64,000 bases of DNA from Pontederia crassipes (lineage: Eukaryota; Streptophyta; Magnoliopsida; Commelinales; Pontederiaceae): NCBI GenBank assembly GCA_030549335.1, contig CM060193.1:44625391-44689390 (forward strand), written 5' to 3'. The position numbers were made by a program, and so were the translations under genes. Positions 11,531 through 26,207 of the stretch are shown piece by piece. Numbering within the stretch: the first letter of the stretch is position 1; the number at the start of each line of letters is the position of its first letter. Under the pieces are notes generated by a model. The model saw only the letters and a list, made by a program, of their open reading frames with translations. It had not been told where the DNA came from and did no database searches.

Positions 11531-12526
11531 TTACAGGAATTTGTGTTGTAGCGTCCCGAAATTCGACCCCGCCACGTGACGCGATCTCCTCTCGTGCGCT
11601 ACTTTTCTATTTTTTTATTCGCTCTTTCTTTGACTCTTTTATTGACCACACGGTCAAGAACAATGACAAGTAGGCGGAAGACTTAGCAAATAGAACAATA
11701 CAATGATAGAAGGGAAATGCAGAAGCAAAATCAATAAGTACGGCAAATTATCTCGATAGGAAGTAAGGTACGGAAGCAAAACGGTACATCCAAGAGTCTC
11801 TGAGGCAGTAAAAGTAAGAACATGAGGATTAAACATAAAAATGTCTACAGTCAGCCATGACCTGATACGACACATCAAAGTAGATGTATCACCTAATATA
11901 ACGTATGGACATATTATTCATACTCGACTCGACCATAATCATATGCATGTCTCACCCAAAACATATTCTCCACACACACCAACACGTCACGAGTCATCAT
12001 CATGTACATGTGGGGATCACATAGGGAAGCAAGTTCAACCGTTAGCAAAAAGCTAAGTGTGAGTTCATATAGGTCATACGATAATTTCATAAGAATAAGC
12101 ATGAAGTAAAATACATAAATCATGTACAATAGAGATGGATCAAGGTGAAGGATCAATAAAGAAATCATGAGTACTTGCTCATCATTCATGTGTTGTCCTT
12201 CAAGTTCTTTCGTAGGTGTTCGTTCATTCATGTTCTTTCGTTCATATTCTTTCTCATTCATTCTTTCGTTCTTTATTTCATTCATTCTTTCATTCTTTGG
12301 AAGAGCTCTTCATTTTTGTAGGGAATACCATTGCCCGCACACAAGGTGCAACTATCTAAATCATCATGGGCCAGTGGGTGATCAGTGCCACGGCCAGCCC
12401 TGTCGGGCGGGATGACCTCGCGCAAGGTAGAAACATTCGTAAAGAGAGAGACTCCCATCTAGATATGAAAAATATTAACCCATGAGGAAGTGTCTCGCTC
12501 AAGGCTGATTTAACTTTCTCATCATA

Positions 12527-12710
12527 GTGGACCTCTCTTTCAATCCAAAAATCAATCAAGGTCGTATGAAGCATAGTTTCGAATCATGTGGACCTCTCTT
12601 CCAATCCGTAGATTGGTCAAGGTCGTATGGAGCAAGGCTCTGAATCATCATGTACCTCTCTTTCAATCGAAATATTAATCAAGGCCGTATGGAGCAAAGC
12701 TCCAAATCAT
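12527..12710. repeat. Three tandem ~61-63 bp repeats inside the solo LTR
   Basis: Units begin at 12527, 12588 and about 12649, each with TGGACCTCTCTT or close variants, AATCAAGG(T/C)CGTATG and GAATCAT. One unit only is recognisable in the family member at 49650. Confidence 0.85.
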
Positions 12711-12779
12711 CTTTAAGTTCATTTCATTTACGTATAAATCAGGTAGACAGAAACTTAATAAATTAGAAGGGGTTCGATT

Positions 12780-13330
12780 ACTGTCGTATTTCTTTTGTCC
12801 ACATATCGGATGCCCGAAAGTCAAACGGATCATCCGTTTTAGGTCCATTCAGTGGTCTTTTTGAAAGGAGGAGCGGACGTCCGTTTATCAGTATCTTTCG
12901 ATCGATCGAAAAAGTAGCAGTCTTCCATTTGATGTTTCATTCTTCATTCCTTGTATAATCATACTTTCGGTCGACCACGAGGGGTTCGGTCATCCATTTT
13001 CTTATGAGTAAAACTGGTGAACTTTCGACCGAAATTGGACCGGTTGTCCATTATTAATATTGTCATCTTCTCCAGTTGGAAGTCATTCCGACGAGGTGAC
13101 CTAGAACGGTCGACTGAAATAGTTTCGATCATCCACTTTGTCAGCATCATAATCATCGAGTCTCGACATTTTTCAATCCAGTCATCAGAAAGGATTTCGG
13201 GCTTCCTTTCTAGTCTATATCGGTCGACCGATCGAGTTTCAGTCGTCCGATATAGTTGTCGCTATACTCTTGCCGAACTAAATCGGATGTCCGAAATAGT
13301 ATCGGTCGATCGCTCCAGTTGGACAGAGTC
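12780..13330. repeat. Cluster of short CpG-rich palindromes
   Basis: Repeated occurrences of CGGTCGACCG, CGGATGTCCGA and CGATCGATCG-type palindromes inside the solo LTR. The same kind of cluster occurs in the copia LTR at 3185-3430. Palindromic CpG-rich repeats are known in some plant LTRs; a regulatory role is inference. Confidence 0.6.
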
Positions 13331-14198
13331 ACAGAACATTGCGGAGTTCTTATGTTTTCAATCAATTTTTCAATACAAAACAATTCTAATCATAATCTAA
13401 CATCATCTCTAACATGTATCATATTCCAAAAACACATCAAGTCATGAATCTTATACTTAACACTTCATTCTTATTGCTTCTTCTTCACATATGATACATA
13501 TTGATCACTTGTTTGTGAAACATGAAAACAATCTTCTAGATGTGCTCTTCAATTTAACATAACTATCTTCTTGGAGGCATACGACAGATCATTCAACATC
13601 ATCTAGTTCACTCTTTAATAAACTTGATCATTCATCACATGCTTAAGTCGTAACATCACAACAATCATTCGGCAATGTAGTAGAATCACAGTAAACTGAT
13701 TAGTATCATTATACTATCTAAAGAGCATGATTTCTATTCATTTCATCATGGATTCTAAGCCTAAATAAGTCCTTAAGGCATGCAAATTCCTTTGAAATTA
13801 ACCCATGACTTAGATCTTTGAACAACACACCTCTTAGCCTACCGAATTGTGGTTCGTCCTCGTGGTGTTCGTGCCTCAAGTCCGCTGCTGCTGTCCGTCG
13901 CCATCTCCTTCGTTGACCACCCCAGAGAATCTTGCTGGAATGCCTGAAAGTGTCATCGGTGTTGTCATCTCATCCTGCTTGTCGTGCGCACTGAAGGAGA
14001 AGAACAGAGAGTGAGAAAGATAAATGAAGGGGAAAAATGTGAGGGGGAGGGGTTTTATGGGGGAGGCAGTTTTCCATGGTGTCCTCCCTGTTGTGAACGC
14101 CCGACCATTGAAGATGGGAGAGAAGAGAGAGCAGAGCTCTCTTAGTTTCCTCTCCCTCCGCCCCTTTTTTTTATTTTTTGAAATTGTGAAGCGTTACA

Positions 14199-14819
14199 TG
14201 TGTCTTTAGGAGAGAAAAAGCAAGTAAAAGCTTTCAAGGAGAATTCGTGTGTCTTTACTTCTGGAAGCAAAAAAGAAAATGCATGAATTGTAAGGAGTAA
14301 TTTTCTTTTTGCTCATTTGAAATAAATAAAGGAAGGATTCTAGTAAATAATTCATTTTAATGCACTTGTGATTAGTGTATTATTGTGAACGAGTTCCAAG
14401 GTTCCGACATATATTTCATCACCTTCTTTCTTAAGTTAATCTTACGATGTAAATAAGCCTTATCTTCTCCATTAATCTTTATAATTATTATGAGCTTATT
14501 CCTAGCAACTGGCGCATTTATGACACGCTTAGATGACATCTAAGTCTGCAGCTACATTCTCCACGGTAGATAAAGACAAGGACATGGAGCTAAATCGTTC
14601 GTGGCATCTCATGCATCACGCCGTCTGAACTTGAAATCCTTGCACTATATTAATTATGTATAAGAGGCCATGGAAGGACGACCATGCAGGTACTTCTGAT
14701 AATGTTCGAATAGCATGCTAATTAATCTGTAAAACTGGGTACTTCTTCTTATTAACGTACAAATAACAATTAACAATCCAATGAAATTTAATTAGTCATA
14801 TAGACAATCTCAAAGTTTG
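14199..14819. other. Unannotated stretch
   Basis: Right flank of the solo LTR. No gene or repeat recognised. Confidence 0.5.
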
Positions 14820-15300
14820 TGCCCAGTGAATAGGGCACGTTTCCCGATTCGGAATCCATCGATTTTTTATTTTATTTTTTTATCCGGTCTCGAACCGGTT
14901 ATAATAATAATAAAATTGTAATTATGCTACTAATTCTAATTATTTATTAATTTGATGGTCATTTCTTCATTTTGAATTGTTTAAAAATAATTTTGTTGAC
15001 TTGTTATATGATAGATTGATCATTGATGTAATCTTAAGCTAATTTGATGTTTATTTAATCATATTATGATTTGGTTTTATTAATTGTATAAACATTTTTT
15101 TATATTTTTTTAATAATTATTCGGACTCGATTAAATTCTTAGTTTACCGGGTCTGACCCCATCCCGGTACCGGTCAGGACCGGTACCGGGTCTAAAAAAT
15201 TTAGACTCGGCAAAACCGAATCGGGATCGAGTCATAGTGGATCCGAACCCGAACTCGATTTTGCTCAAGCCTACCAGTGAAACTATTATATCACTAGAAA
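14820..15300. repeat. hAT-like repeat fragment with CCGGTACCGG palindromes
   Basis: Contains CCCGGTACCGGTCAGGACCGG (15164-15184) and strings of GAACCCGAACTCG type, typical of subterminal regions of plant hAT elements. A short inverted pair GTGCCC...GGGCAC lies at about 14820-14839. No confident ends or target duplication. Also in copy 2 (29500-29960). Confidence 0.35.
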
Positions 15301-15420
15301 ATAGAGGAAGAAGAAGAAAATCTACATCCTTGACATCTATCATTTTGTCGAATCCCTTCATGCAGACAAATAAATTTCCGTGCATGATGCATGTCTTGGA
15401 TCCTCATTACCAAACTACTC

Positions 15421-16060
15421 TTTTAATAATGTCTTAAATCATATTCCAACTGAAAACTTAGTTGGACGCAAGACACTCCGAAGTGAAAGGCACCATCGCA
15501 CTACGAGTCTTGCTGCCCGATCAACGAGCATGTGGAGGATCAAGGGAATCCCCCGCCGGAGGTGTGGCGGCAGGGGCGGGCCTAGGCCCCCCTCAAAATT
15601 TTAAATTTTTTTAGTCATATATATTTTATATAGATTTTAGCATAATTTAGACCACTCTTAAATAAATATTAGTCTAATTATATGCATGAAACTTAGTTTG
15701 ATGTAGTGGTAAACTCTTTACATGGCTAATTTAGATGACATGGGATTGAATCTAGACATTGTACTTCGTTTTTGGCCCCCCTTACAAAATTTTAACACTA
15801 TAATACCATTTTTGGCTCCCCTGAAATTGGGGTATGGTCCGCCCTTGAGCGAAAAATTTTATGAAGTATTTTATATGCGATTTGAAATTAATTTATTTCT
15901 TTATCATTAAATATGTGTCCTATTTTTTAGACCTATCATATGTAGAGAAAGTGCATATATAAATTTTACTAGGATTCTAAAAAAAAGTACTCTAATTTAT
16001 AATCTTCTTCAATTTTTCATCAAATAAAATTCTACGTCACTTTGCGCAAAAATTCTAACA
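15421..16060 (+). repeat. Solo copia LTR, copy 1, carrying a nested MITE
   Basis: Flanked by a perfect 5-bp duplication TACTC (15416-15420 and 16061-16065). The right end is TTCTAACA; the left end is TTTTAATAATG where the related LTR at 35591 has TGTTAATAATG. Matching phrases in both include GCTCGATCAGCGA-like, GAGGATCAAGG, AGCGAAAA and TGTGTCCTATTTTT. Older than the 14-kb duplication, because copy 2 carries it with the same target duplication. Confidence 0.85.
15571..15847. mobile_element. hAT-like MITE inside the solo LTR, copy 1
   Basis: Begins CAGGGGCGGGCCTAGGCCCCCC and ends TCCGCCCTTG (copy 2: TCCGCCCCTG), with GGCCCCCCT..AAAATTTTAA inner arms, a form common in plant hAT MITEs. The LTR relative at 35591-36036 lacks it at the equivalent position (about 35735-35760), which shows it as an insertion. 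No clean 8-bp duplication could be read. Confidence 0.75.
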
Positions 16061-17509
16061 TACTCTAAGCTCAAGCCTTATGTGTGATTCGATTTATACC
16101 AAGTTTCATGTCATTGTCTAACTAAAGTTTATACATGTTGCTTCAACTGATGCACATTTCGTTCACTTAAATATTTATTCTTTAACGCCGCACTTACCGA
16201 AAAGACAGTTGGCATACCTGCAGCACTTTGGAGTTGCCCTTACTAACGTACAATTACTAATTTAACTTATCTCTTCATTCCCTGATCAATTAAAGGATTC
16301 GACGTTTGTGCATGGGAAACGGGCAAAATGTCCACATCACAATATTATTAACAGGTGTTTAAAATTGTTAATATTCGACTAATTCAATGTTCAAAGATAT
16401 GAATAAATTTTAATGAAAGACTACTAATACTTAACGGTTTCAAAACACAATTGTGTTATCCAATTGTATCTACCATCTTTGTTCCGATATTTTACTACTT
16501 TGATGTAAACTTCTGACCAATAATTGATAAGAAAGGTATATACTCTAGCCCAAAAAATAATTATAATCAACTAAAAAATTTAAGAATAAATTTGAGTAAA
16601 TGCTCTCTAACTTTACCTTTTTTTTCAATTATGTCCCCTAATTTTATTTTATAATTAAATTGTCTTTCAATTATTAACTTATTTCGTCGATTGTCCTTTC
16701 GTCGCCCAAGTACAAGCCGTCGTGACCGCTGTAAGATCAAAAGGACGGCGACAGACTGCTCGGCAAGATCAAAAGGAGGGCATAGTGGGGGCGACACCCC
16801 TACCTCTTTTTTATATTTTCTTTTTAAATTTTAATTATTACTTTTATATTTTAAAATTTTTAATTATGTTCGAAATAAGCAAAATAATGGGAAACTAGGT
16901 GAAATAAATTAGTATTAGAAGATAGTCTTGTTACAAAATAAAATTTAGGGAAAGAAGATAAAATTTGAAAGCATTTATTGAAATTTAATCTTATCACATC
17001 TCAGCTGCTTTTGTACTTGTGTGCATTGTTTCTCAGGATAAGGTGCAAATTATTATTGTTTAGCTTAATAAAATTAATTATAATAATCTTTTTAAGAATA
17101 AATTAATAGTTAGAGAGAAGTCTTGTTACAAAATAAAATTAAGGAACGGAGTTGAGAATCAAGATAAAGTTCTATTTACTAAATTTACCTAAAGTTTTTC
17201 GCATGTCAATTGTTTTATACTTGTGTGCATTGTTTTGCAGTGATAAAGGTGCCAATAAAGTTTACTCGGAAAATCTTTTCCTAGTGAGTCATTTTCTAGT
17301 GTTTTAATAATAAAAAATTAATAAGACACATGCTATTAGTAAATCTTTTTAATTAATTTAAAATCACAGATAATTTAATGATGTTTTCTAAAATTTAATT
17401 TTTTTCATTAATTTAAAAAGTTCAAACATCTAGTTACATCCAATTCCTGAAGCCAAAATAGATCTAAGTGTTTTGAAGTTATTACTTGAAGTTAACCATA
17501 CAATCCAAA
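16061..17509. other. AT-rich non-coding stretch
   Basis: No supported gene. The small minus frame at 16567-16797 has no recognised domain and its C-terminal part differs in copy 2. Confidence 0.5.
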
Positions 17510-17960
17510 AGTTCATCCAAAAATATATGAAAAAATAATTTGGAGAAAAACCATGATTGAATGTCTGGTCTACAGGTTCAGACATTCATTCTAAAAAGTT
17601 CCAATGATGATTTCGTAAAAAATGAGTTCGGACGTTTGATCCAAATTTTCAAGCATCCCAACTTGTGCTGACAGCTCAATGGATCTCTAATGTCTAATTG
17701 ATTAGGATGTCCAAATGTACAAAGCAGATGTTCCAATTCTTTTCAAAAGTGCACAGTGGCTAGGGTTAAAGTTTAGAAGTTATGAGGGACCTCTCTTTTA
17801 CAAAGTATCCTCATTCTTGATCACTTTGAGCTCACATTGCATCCATCTTACTCTTGTTTTCCTCTTGTGAGTGTGCATAATTATCAAAGAAAGAGAATTT
17901 AAGAGATCTTATATTGTGAAATTTGTAAAAACTCTTGAGTGATAAGAGGGGTGTTATAAC
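17510..17960. repeat. Possible degraded copia LTR
   Basis: Phrases such as GTTCGGACGTTTG and ACTCTTGAGTGATAAGAGGGG resemble parts of Sirevirus-type LTRs. No ends or target duplication found. Confidence 0.25.
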
Positions 17961-18694
17961 GTCCACCTCTTAGTTAGCATAACAAGAGATGAAACCGTAA
18001 AACAACTCATCCAATTTACATATCCAACGAAAATTCAATGTTAAAAAATTACTAACTCTAAAATTTTTCAAAATTTTGGCAAGATGTATGTATAGATAAA
18101 TGCATGCGTCATGCATAATCTTTTATATATTTCATCATAGACAATTTAATTGAGAAAATTAATTATTATTAGTAGATTATATGGACAAGAGTAGCAATTT
18201 ATAATGGAAAGGGTGGGACCCAAGCACAAAACTGTGGATATCCATGAATTAATGAAACTCGAAACTTACCACGAAATAAAGGCAAATTAATACATATTAA
18301 AAACTTGTTAATACCATTGAAGGTTTCTAGCCCATATCTGAAATCATGATAGGGTGTCGCCTATATCACCTTATTCACAATTCTTGGAGCTACACATATA
18401 AATGAGGAATGACACATAATAAGATACACTCCTCACATAATCTCCCACACACTGTCCTTTTACTAATTATTGTATTTTCAATCAAGCATGCAGTATATTC
18501 ATTCATTTACTACATAAAAAATGGGTTGGACATGGTTAAAGCTCAATGAGTTAAATGATTATGTCAAATGTTTTAAAAATATATAATGACAAACATGCAT
18601 CGTTTATTTCTAAGTAGAAGCCTTTCATTCACCAAGAAAGCACACATTTTGATAACGTTCACACAAATGGAAGTGCATATTCATGATAAAGATG

Positions 18695-18749
<55 letters not shown>

Positions 18750-20337
18750 GGAAAACAACATCATATAAAGATATCTAATCATTCCTCGTCACTATATCGA
18801 CGCTTGACGATTGTTCTAATTTTGTCCCTTATGTCACTATATCAAGCAAATGGGGATGTGAGGTGCTTCAGCAGCGACGATGGTGAGGCGAGGTAAGGTG
18901 GTGACTTCAGCGTGGTGTTTAATTAATAATTTTTATTTTAGACAATAATTTATTTTGAGATTTTTTATTAATTGTTTTACTTTACTTTTCTAGTTAAATA
19001 AGTTACTTTGAGAATTTTTATTAATTATTTTATTTCAGCGTGGTGTCGAGGAACTATAGTTCATCATTTTTTATTCTAGTTCAATAGTTTAATTGTATTG
19101 TGTAAGCTTTCAAAAAATATTTTTATATACAACATGATCATCAACACACATTATTACTCCCTCAATGGCGAAGAAGAAAGCTACTACCAATCAACAAATT
19201 GAGGGCATCATCAATATAAAACACCATGAAAAAAGTCTTAGCAAGTTCAAAATAAAGTTTCATCATGAGACCTATTTACCAAGCTTAAACAAATGTTAGA
19301 TCCTATCTCCACTTAAAATTACCAATTAAAAAATATGAAAAGAAAAATTTACAACATTAGACAACAAAGCAAGAAAAGAAATGGCTCTATTGCATCAATA
19401 CTCAAATCTACATTAACAAATGAGTCTACAAATAACCTCTAGGATATGTTTAATCAATTTACTACAATAATTGAAAATAATCTTAATACGTAGGATCAAT
19501 TAATCAGAACTTGGAGGCACATTGACTCAACAAGTACATATTAGATACCCTTTTACTCATATATTATAACATTTTTTCCCTCTTTTTTTTGTTCTCATAA
19601 TACACATCCAAAATAATTCTATTTAATCCACTCAAAGGAACTTCAAATACCTAAGGCATGTGTAAAACTCTCACAACAAATGCTTGCAATTTTGATAGAA
19701 GGTCATCAAGCACAATCATAAATTGAACTAGTTTATTAATCTAAAAAATGTTGAAAATAATAATATATGAAACCAACAGCTAAGTAAATTAAAAACTCAT
19801 CATTTATGCATTATCAAATATTTCATTTGAATAAAATAATATTGAACATCATTTACCAATATTTGATATATTTAGTATTTTTTTAGCACATGCGATATAA
19901 AATTTTCTCATAGATCCTATATCTATCTATATGAAAAAAAAATCATGTAAGGAAGGGGATTCACAAATAACATATGTCCTCACCATGTCATATAACATGT
20001 AACACGTGTTATGTTTATATGTCATATCAAAAGTGTTACACATTAAGAATGAAATATTATTGCACAAATCATAAATGCATGCACATGTCATATTATGTTA
20101 ATGCACAAATCAAGTATGAACTTACTTGTGCCAGATGCATCTCGTTTGAGATATTTGTCAATCATACTGGGAGACTATTGGATTCTAGAGATGGCCTTAT
20201 GAATTCAAAAGGCAGTTCACAATGTGATTTTACAATTTGGTTCATATGCTACTTAGTTTTAAACAAATTAAAATTTATTTGAAATATTTATCGATATTAT
20301 AAGGTCTTTCACTATATATATATATATATATATATAT
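17961..20337. other. AT-rich stretch with (TA)n runs
   Basis: (TA)n at about 18697-18747 and 20311-20338. A 102-codon frame at 19974-20282 repeats unchanged in copy 2 but shows no domain. No supported gene. Confidence 0.55.
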
Positions 20338-20341
20338 AAAA

Positions 20342-20997
20342 GGTCGCGATAGACATCGTTGAAGGTCCTTGCAAGGAGGAGGGTGGGTGGGTGAGTATCT
20401 CGTGAGATGAATCACAACATATGGATCAAATTTTGACAATGTCTAATCTAATTTGAACCATTAGATTAAATCTGGACGGTTGAGATCTTCACAGGGTGTG
20501 AAGCAAAGGGTGCTTGACATATACATTATGCCATATATATATATATATATATATAAGTTCACGCCAAAGAACGTCGATGACTACGGGACACCCCTGGCTA
20601 CGGCACAGCTCTGTTGTTGCTGTTGGCAGAGGTGGAACGTGTCAGGATTGCGACACTGGTTCACATGCGACAACTTGATGGCTCAGTGAATTTGACACCG
20701 GGGGATCATCCATGGAGGAACTCGCGGCCGCTAAGTGGAGGTGCGACGAGGTCGATGATGACAATTAGTCGTGCGCGACGCCGAAACATAGCTACATGCC
20801 TTGAATGGAGTCTATGCGAGGACGCGCTACTCCACTCCTGGGAAAGCACATCTGGAAGAAGGGAAGAGGAGGAGGAGGCGAGCATAGCATGGACCGAGGT
20901 GGTTTGCGTGTGGCTGCGATGGCAAGCAACGACATCGGCATCATCAAGCGTCGTGACAGCCTCAACAATCATTTCCCTAGGCGAGTTCATTAAAATA
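20342..20997. other. GC-richer gene-like segment, copy 2
   Basis: Counterpart of 6061-6720, with a 144-codon plus frame (20614-21048) that does not exist at full length in copy 1. The first 190 bp sit between two (TA)n runs (about 20311-20338 and 20533-20553). Confidence 0.35.
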
Positions 20998-21991
20998 TTA
21001 TTTTTTATTTATTTTTTATTTTATATATTATTTTTATTTTTATTTTAATTACATTCTTAACATTATCAATATAATTTATTTTTAATGAAATTTTGCTTTA
21101 TTTTAATTTCATCTTAATAACTTGAGTGTAATGTGTGATATTTTGTTTCCACATTTAGCTTAATTTTGTTTGGTAGTTTAAATACACACTAATATTTCCA
21201 CATTTTATTTCTAATAACTTCAAATATTTTCATAAATAATAAATAAACTAATATTTTAATTAGTTACTTATAACTGATTTAAAAATTAATTATCAAATTT
21301 TATTCATAAATAAGTCTATGAAGAATATGCATATACAAATTAATATACTAATTAATTATAAATTATTAAGGACACTACTATAAATTGTTAATTATTAATA
21401 TGTTTTTGCAAGGGTCACTCTCTCCCTGAATATTATCCTCTTAATAATAATATATAGATATAGTTTATATGTTGTTCTCATAATAGTAAAGAAATCAAAA
21501 TTATAAATTATGCTAAAAAAATTACTGTGAAACTACTATAAATGTTTTACCGAGAAATATGACAATATTCAAATACAAATCATAATAAATAAACTATCTA
21601 AACTAAAAATAATAAATTGTGTGTGATAAAATATCTTTCCTTTTTTATTATTTTGAAGGATTTTGTATTGACTTGACTAATAGGATGATATTGCAAATGA
21701 TGTCATTGATAAACAAATTCATCTCTGGGCACCTAAAAACAAAATAAAAGGATCATTAGAAAACAAATATCAATCAAATATAGATAAATTTCTCCTAACG
21801 AAGAGCATGTTTTCAATGGTTCTATATGAAACAAAAAAAAAAAGATAACGCATCAAATTTGATACAAAATGATTGCTAAAAGTATCTAAATAATATAGAA
21901 TCAAATTTATGCTATCCATGGAAGAAAGCCTAACATTTCCTATATTATTATTATTTCAAGATCTTAAAAAATAAGAGTTATAAGAGCTATA
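20998..21991. other. AT-rich non-coding stretch
   Basis: Counterpart of 6721-7711. No gene. Confidence 0.6.
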
Positions 21992-22389
21992 TGTTAGAGT
22001 TGGTGAATACTTCAGGGCCCCTTGTTTCTCACACCGGGTTCGTCCACGTGAGCTTAGGGGAATCTGAGTATTATCCAATTAACAGTATTGTTGGCGTACG
22101 AACGAAAGGGGGGTTCGGGGGGCCCCGCCCCCCGACGGCGGTCCCGTGTAGTTCGGATTAGGTTTTTTCTCTGTTTGATTGGGTTTTAAACCCGGTTTGG
22201 AGAGGCTATTAATAGCCTAATTTCTGATGTAATTTTGTGTGGCGGCTGTAAACTTAAACGATATAGTGGAACCTCTTTGCAGGACGTAGCCCTCATCTCA
22301 AGGGTGAACCTGGGTAAATTCGTGTGTCTCCTCTATTTTTCTGCAATCTCTCTGCGATCTTCTCTCCTTGTTCTCGGATTTTTCCATCA
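21992..22389 (+). repeat. Solo LTR (398 bp) present only in copy 2
   Basis: Begins TGTTAGAGTTGG and ends TTTTCCATCA, with a perfect 5-bp target duplication CTATA (21987-21991 and 22390-22394). Copy 1 shows the uninterrupted site AGAGCTATATATA at about 7705-7716. Internal phrases (GGACGTAGCC, GGGTAAATTCGTGTGTCTC) resemble the R/U5 part of copia LTRs, hence the plus orientation. The 119-codon frame crossing its right part is not a gene. Confidence 0.92.
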
Positions 22390-22428
22390 CTATATATATA
22401 TATATATGTATATATACATACATATATA

Positions 22429-24024
22429 CACTACAAGAAAATTGCCATTTTTCGACGGGCAATTTCCGATGGATAGAAATCCATCGGAATTTGCGACGGA
22501 AATGTTTTCGACAGAATTTCTGACGGTCACAACTGTCAGAAATAAAAATAATAAATTATGTAATTTGTTATATTATTATTTTATTTTTCGATGATTAGGA
22601 ACGTCGATATTTGTGACGGATATCCATCCGTCGCAAATTCTGACGGAATTTCCGACGGTTGTAACTGTCGGAAATGAAAATAATAAATTATATAATTTGT
22701 TATATTATTATTTTATTTTTTGACGATTAGAAATGCTGATATTTCTGACAGATATCCATCCATCGCAAATTCTGACAGAATTTTCGACGGTTGTAACCAT
22801 CGGAAATAAAAATAATAAATTATGTAATTTTTTATATTATTATTTTATTTTTTGACGATTAGGAACGTCGATATTTCCGACGGATATCCATCCGTCGAAA
22901 ATTTTGACAGAATTTCTGACGGTTATAACCGTCGGAAAGAAAATAATAAATTATATAATTTGTTATATTATTATTTTATTTTTCGACGATTAGGAACGTC
23001 GATATTTTCGACGGTCGTAACCGTCGGTAAATGTATAATAATATAATATGAGGAGTATTTTATTAATATAACATATTACCGACGGTACGGACCGTCGATA
23101 AACTAAAAAAATAAATATTATATATATGTAAGTAATATTTTATTATTATAATTAAATACTTTCCGACTGTTACGACCGTCGGTAATTTTAAAAATAATTA
23201 AATATTACATTCATATATATCTTTACTAATTATTCGACGGTCATGGCCGTCGGTAATTAAAAATACTCTCCCGCCGCTCCTTTCTTCGTTTTCCCGCTTC
23301 CCAACTTTCTACCCTATATATATGTATTTTTACTTTCCCACTCCCCATTCTCCACTTCTTTCCCTCTCCTCTCTCTCTCCAGCGCGACCAGATCCGGCCG
23401 CCCGCGGCCGCTACCGGCCGAATCTGACCGAGGAGGCCAGACCGGCCGCCTGATTGCCAGATCAGGACGCGGGCGGCCGGATCGGCGGCCTATGGCACGG
23501 ATTGGCCACCTACGGCACGGATCTAGCCGCGGGCGGCCGAATCGGCTGCCTGCCTGCCTGCGGCACGGATCTGGCCGCTAATTTTTTTATTTTTAAAAAA
23601 ATCTTTGCGACGATTGTGACTGTCGAAAGGCCGACGGTTGCGACGACCGTCGAAAGGTTCGATGGTTTGTAACCGCCGAAAGTTTCGGCGGGTAGCGTCG
23701 ACCGTCAAAAGTTTTGACGGTTTTGATCGCCGAAAGTTTAGACGGTTGCACGACCGTCGAAAGTTTCGACAGTTACGGCCATCGAAAACTTTCGACGCTT
23801 GCAACCGTTGAACTTTTCGGACGTTTACAACCGTTGCGCCGGACTTTTCGGATGGTTACAACCGTCGTTACTTTCGAAGAATTTTTTCCAACTGTCGCAA
23901 ATCGATTTGCAATGACCATTTTTTCCGACGGATCGATTCCGTTCGAAAAATCATCGAAAAGTGTATTACCGACAGTTTTGGACTGATTACAAACGGTTTT
24001 GTAATCAGCGTACTTATTGTAGTG
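22429..24024. mobile_element. Non-autonomous CACTA element, copy 2
   Basis: Same ends and same ATA target duplication as 7757-9349. The GC-rich centre differs: around 23500-23580 copy 2 has different copies of the GGCACGGATCTGGCCGC phrase, so this inner minisatellite changed after the duplication. Confidence 0.92.
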
Positions 24025-26081
<2,057 letters not shown>

Positions 26082-26191
26082 TGCAGTGTCTTTGTATAGG
26101 TGGGTGACCTTCGAGAATATGTTTCTTACATAAGAGTGCAGTGTCTTTGTATAGGTGGGTGACCTTCGAGAATATGTGTCTTACATAAGAG
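26082..26191. repeat. Two tandem copies of a 55-bp unit, copy 2
   Basis: 26082-26136 and 26137-26191, counterpart of 11421-11530. Confidence 0.9.
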
Positions 26192-26207
26192 TTACAGGAA
26201 TTTGTGT

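Larger units (their letters stand above)
11547..14198 (-). repeat. Solo LTR of a gypsy-type retrotransposon, copy 1 (2652 bp)
   Basis: Ends are TGTAGCGTCCCG (left) and AAGCGTTACA (right), with a perfect 5-bp target duplication TGTGT (11542-11546 and 14199-14203) and no internal region. It belongs to the same family as the LTR at 47472-49976. On the minus strand its start (TGTAACGCTTCACAATTTC) resembles that LTR's start, and an interior block near 13800-13830 matches around 47830-47850. The palindromic GCCACGTGGC module lies near one end in both. A core of about 950 bp (roughly 11800-12768) is inverted relative to the other family member. Open frames inside it are LTR sequence, not genes. Confidence 0.88.
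6057..20337 (+). repeat. Tandem segmental duplication, copy 1 (~14.3 kb)
   Basis: Matches 20338-35012 in the same order and orientation, with only scattered mismatches and a handful of short indels in the stretches compared by eye. The left edge lies in the A-run at 6055-6060 and the right edge in a (TA)n run. Main indels against copy 2: copy 1 lacks the solo LTR at 21992, has about 22 extra bases near 9520 and 14 extra near 11690, and lacks about 17 bases near 13030. Confidence 0.93.

Noticed and set aside
11841-12574. Small proteins of 71-123 codons
   Set aside because: All lie inside the solo gypsy LTR (11547-14198) and contain its tandem repeats.
19974-20282. 102-codon frame, identical in both 14-kb copies
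   Set aside because: Identity is explained by the recent duplication; AT-rich codons, many Cys/Tyr/Met from CATGTCATAT-like sequence, no recognised domain.
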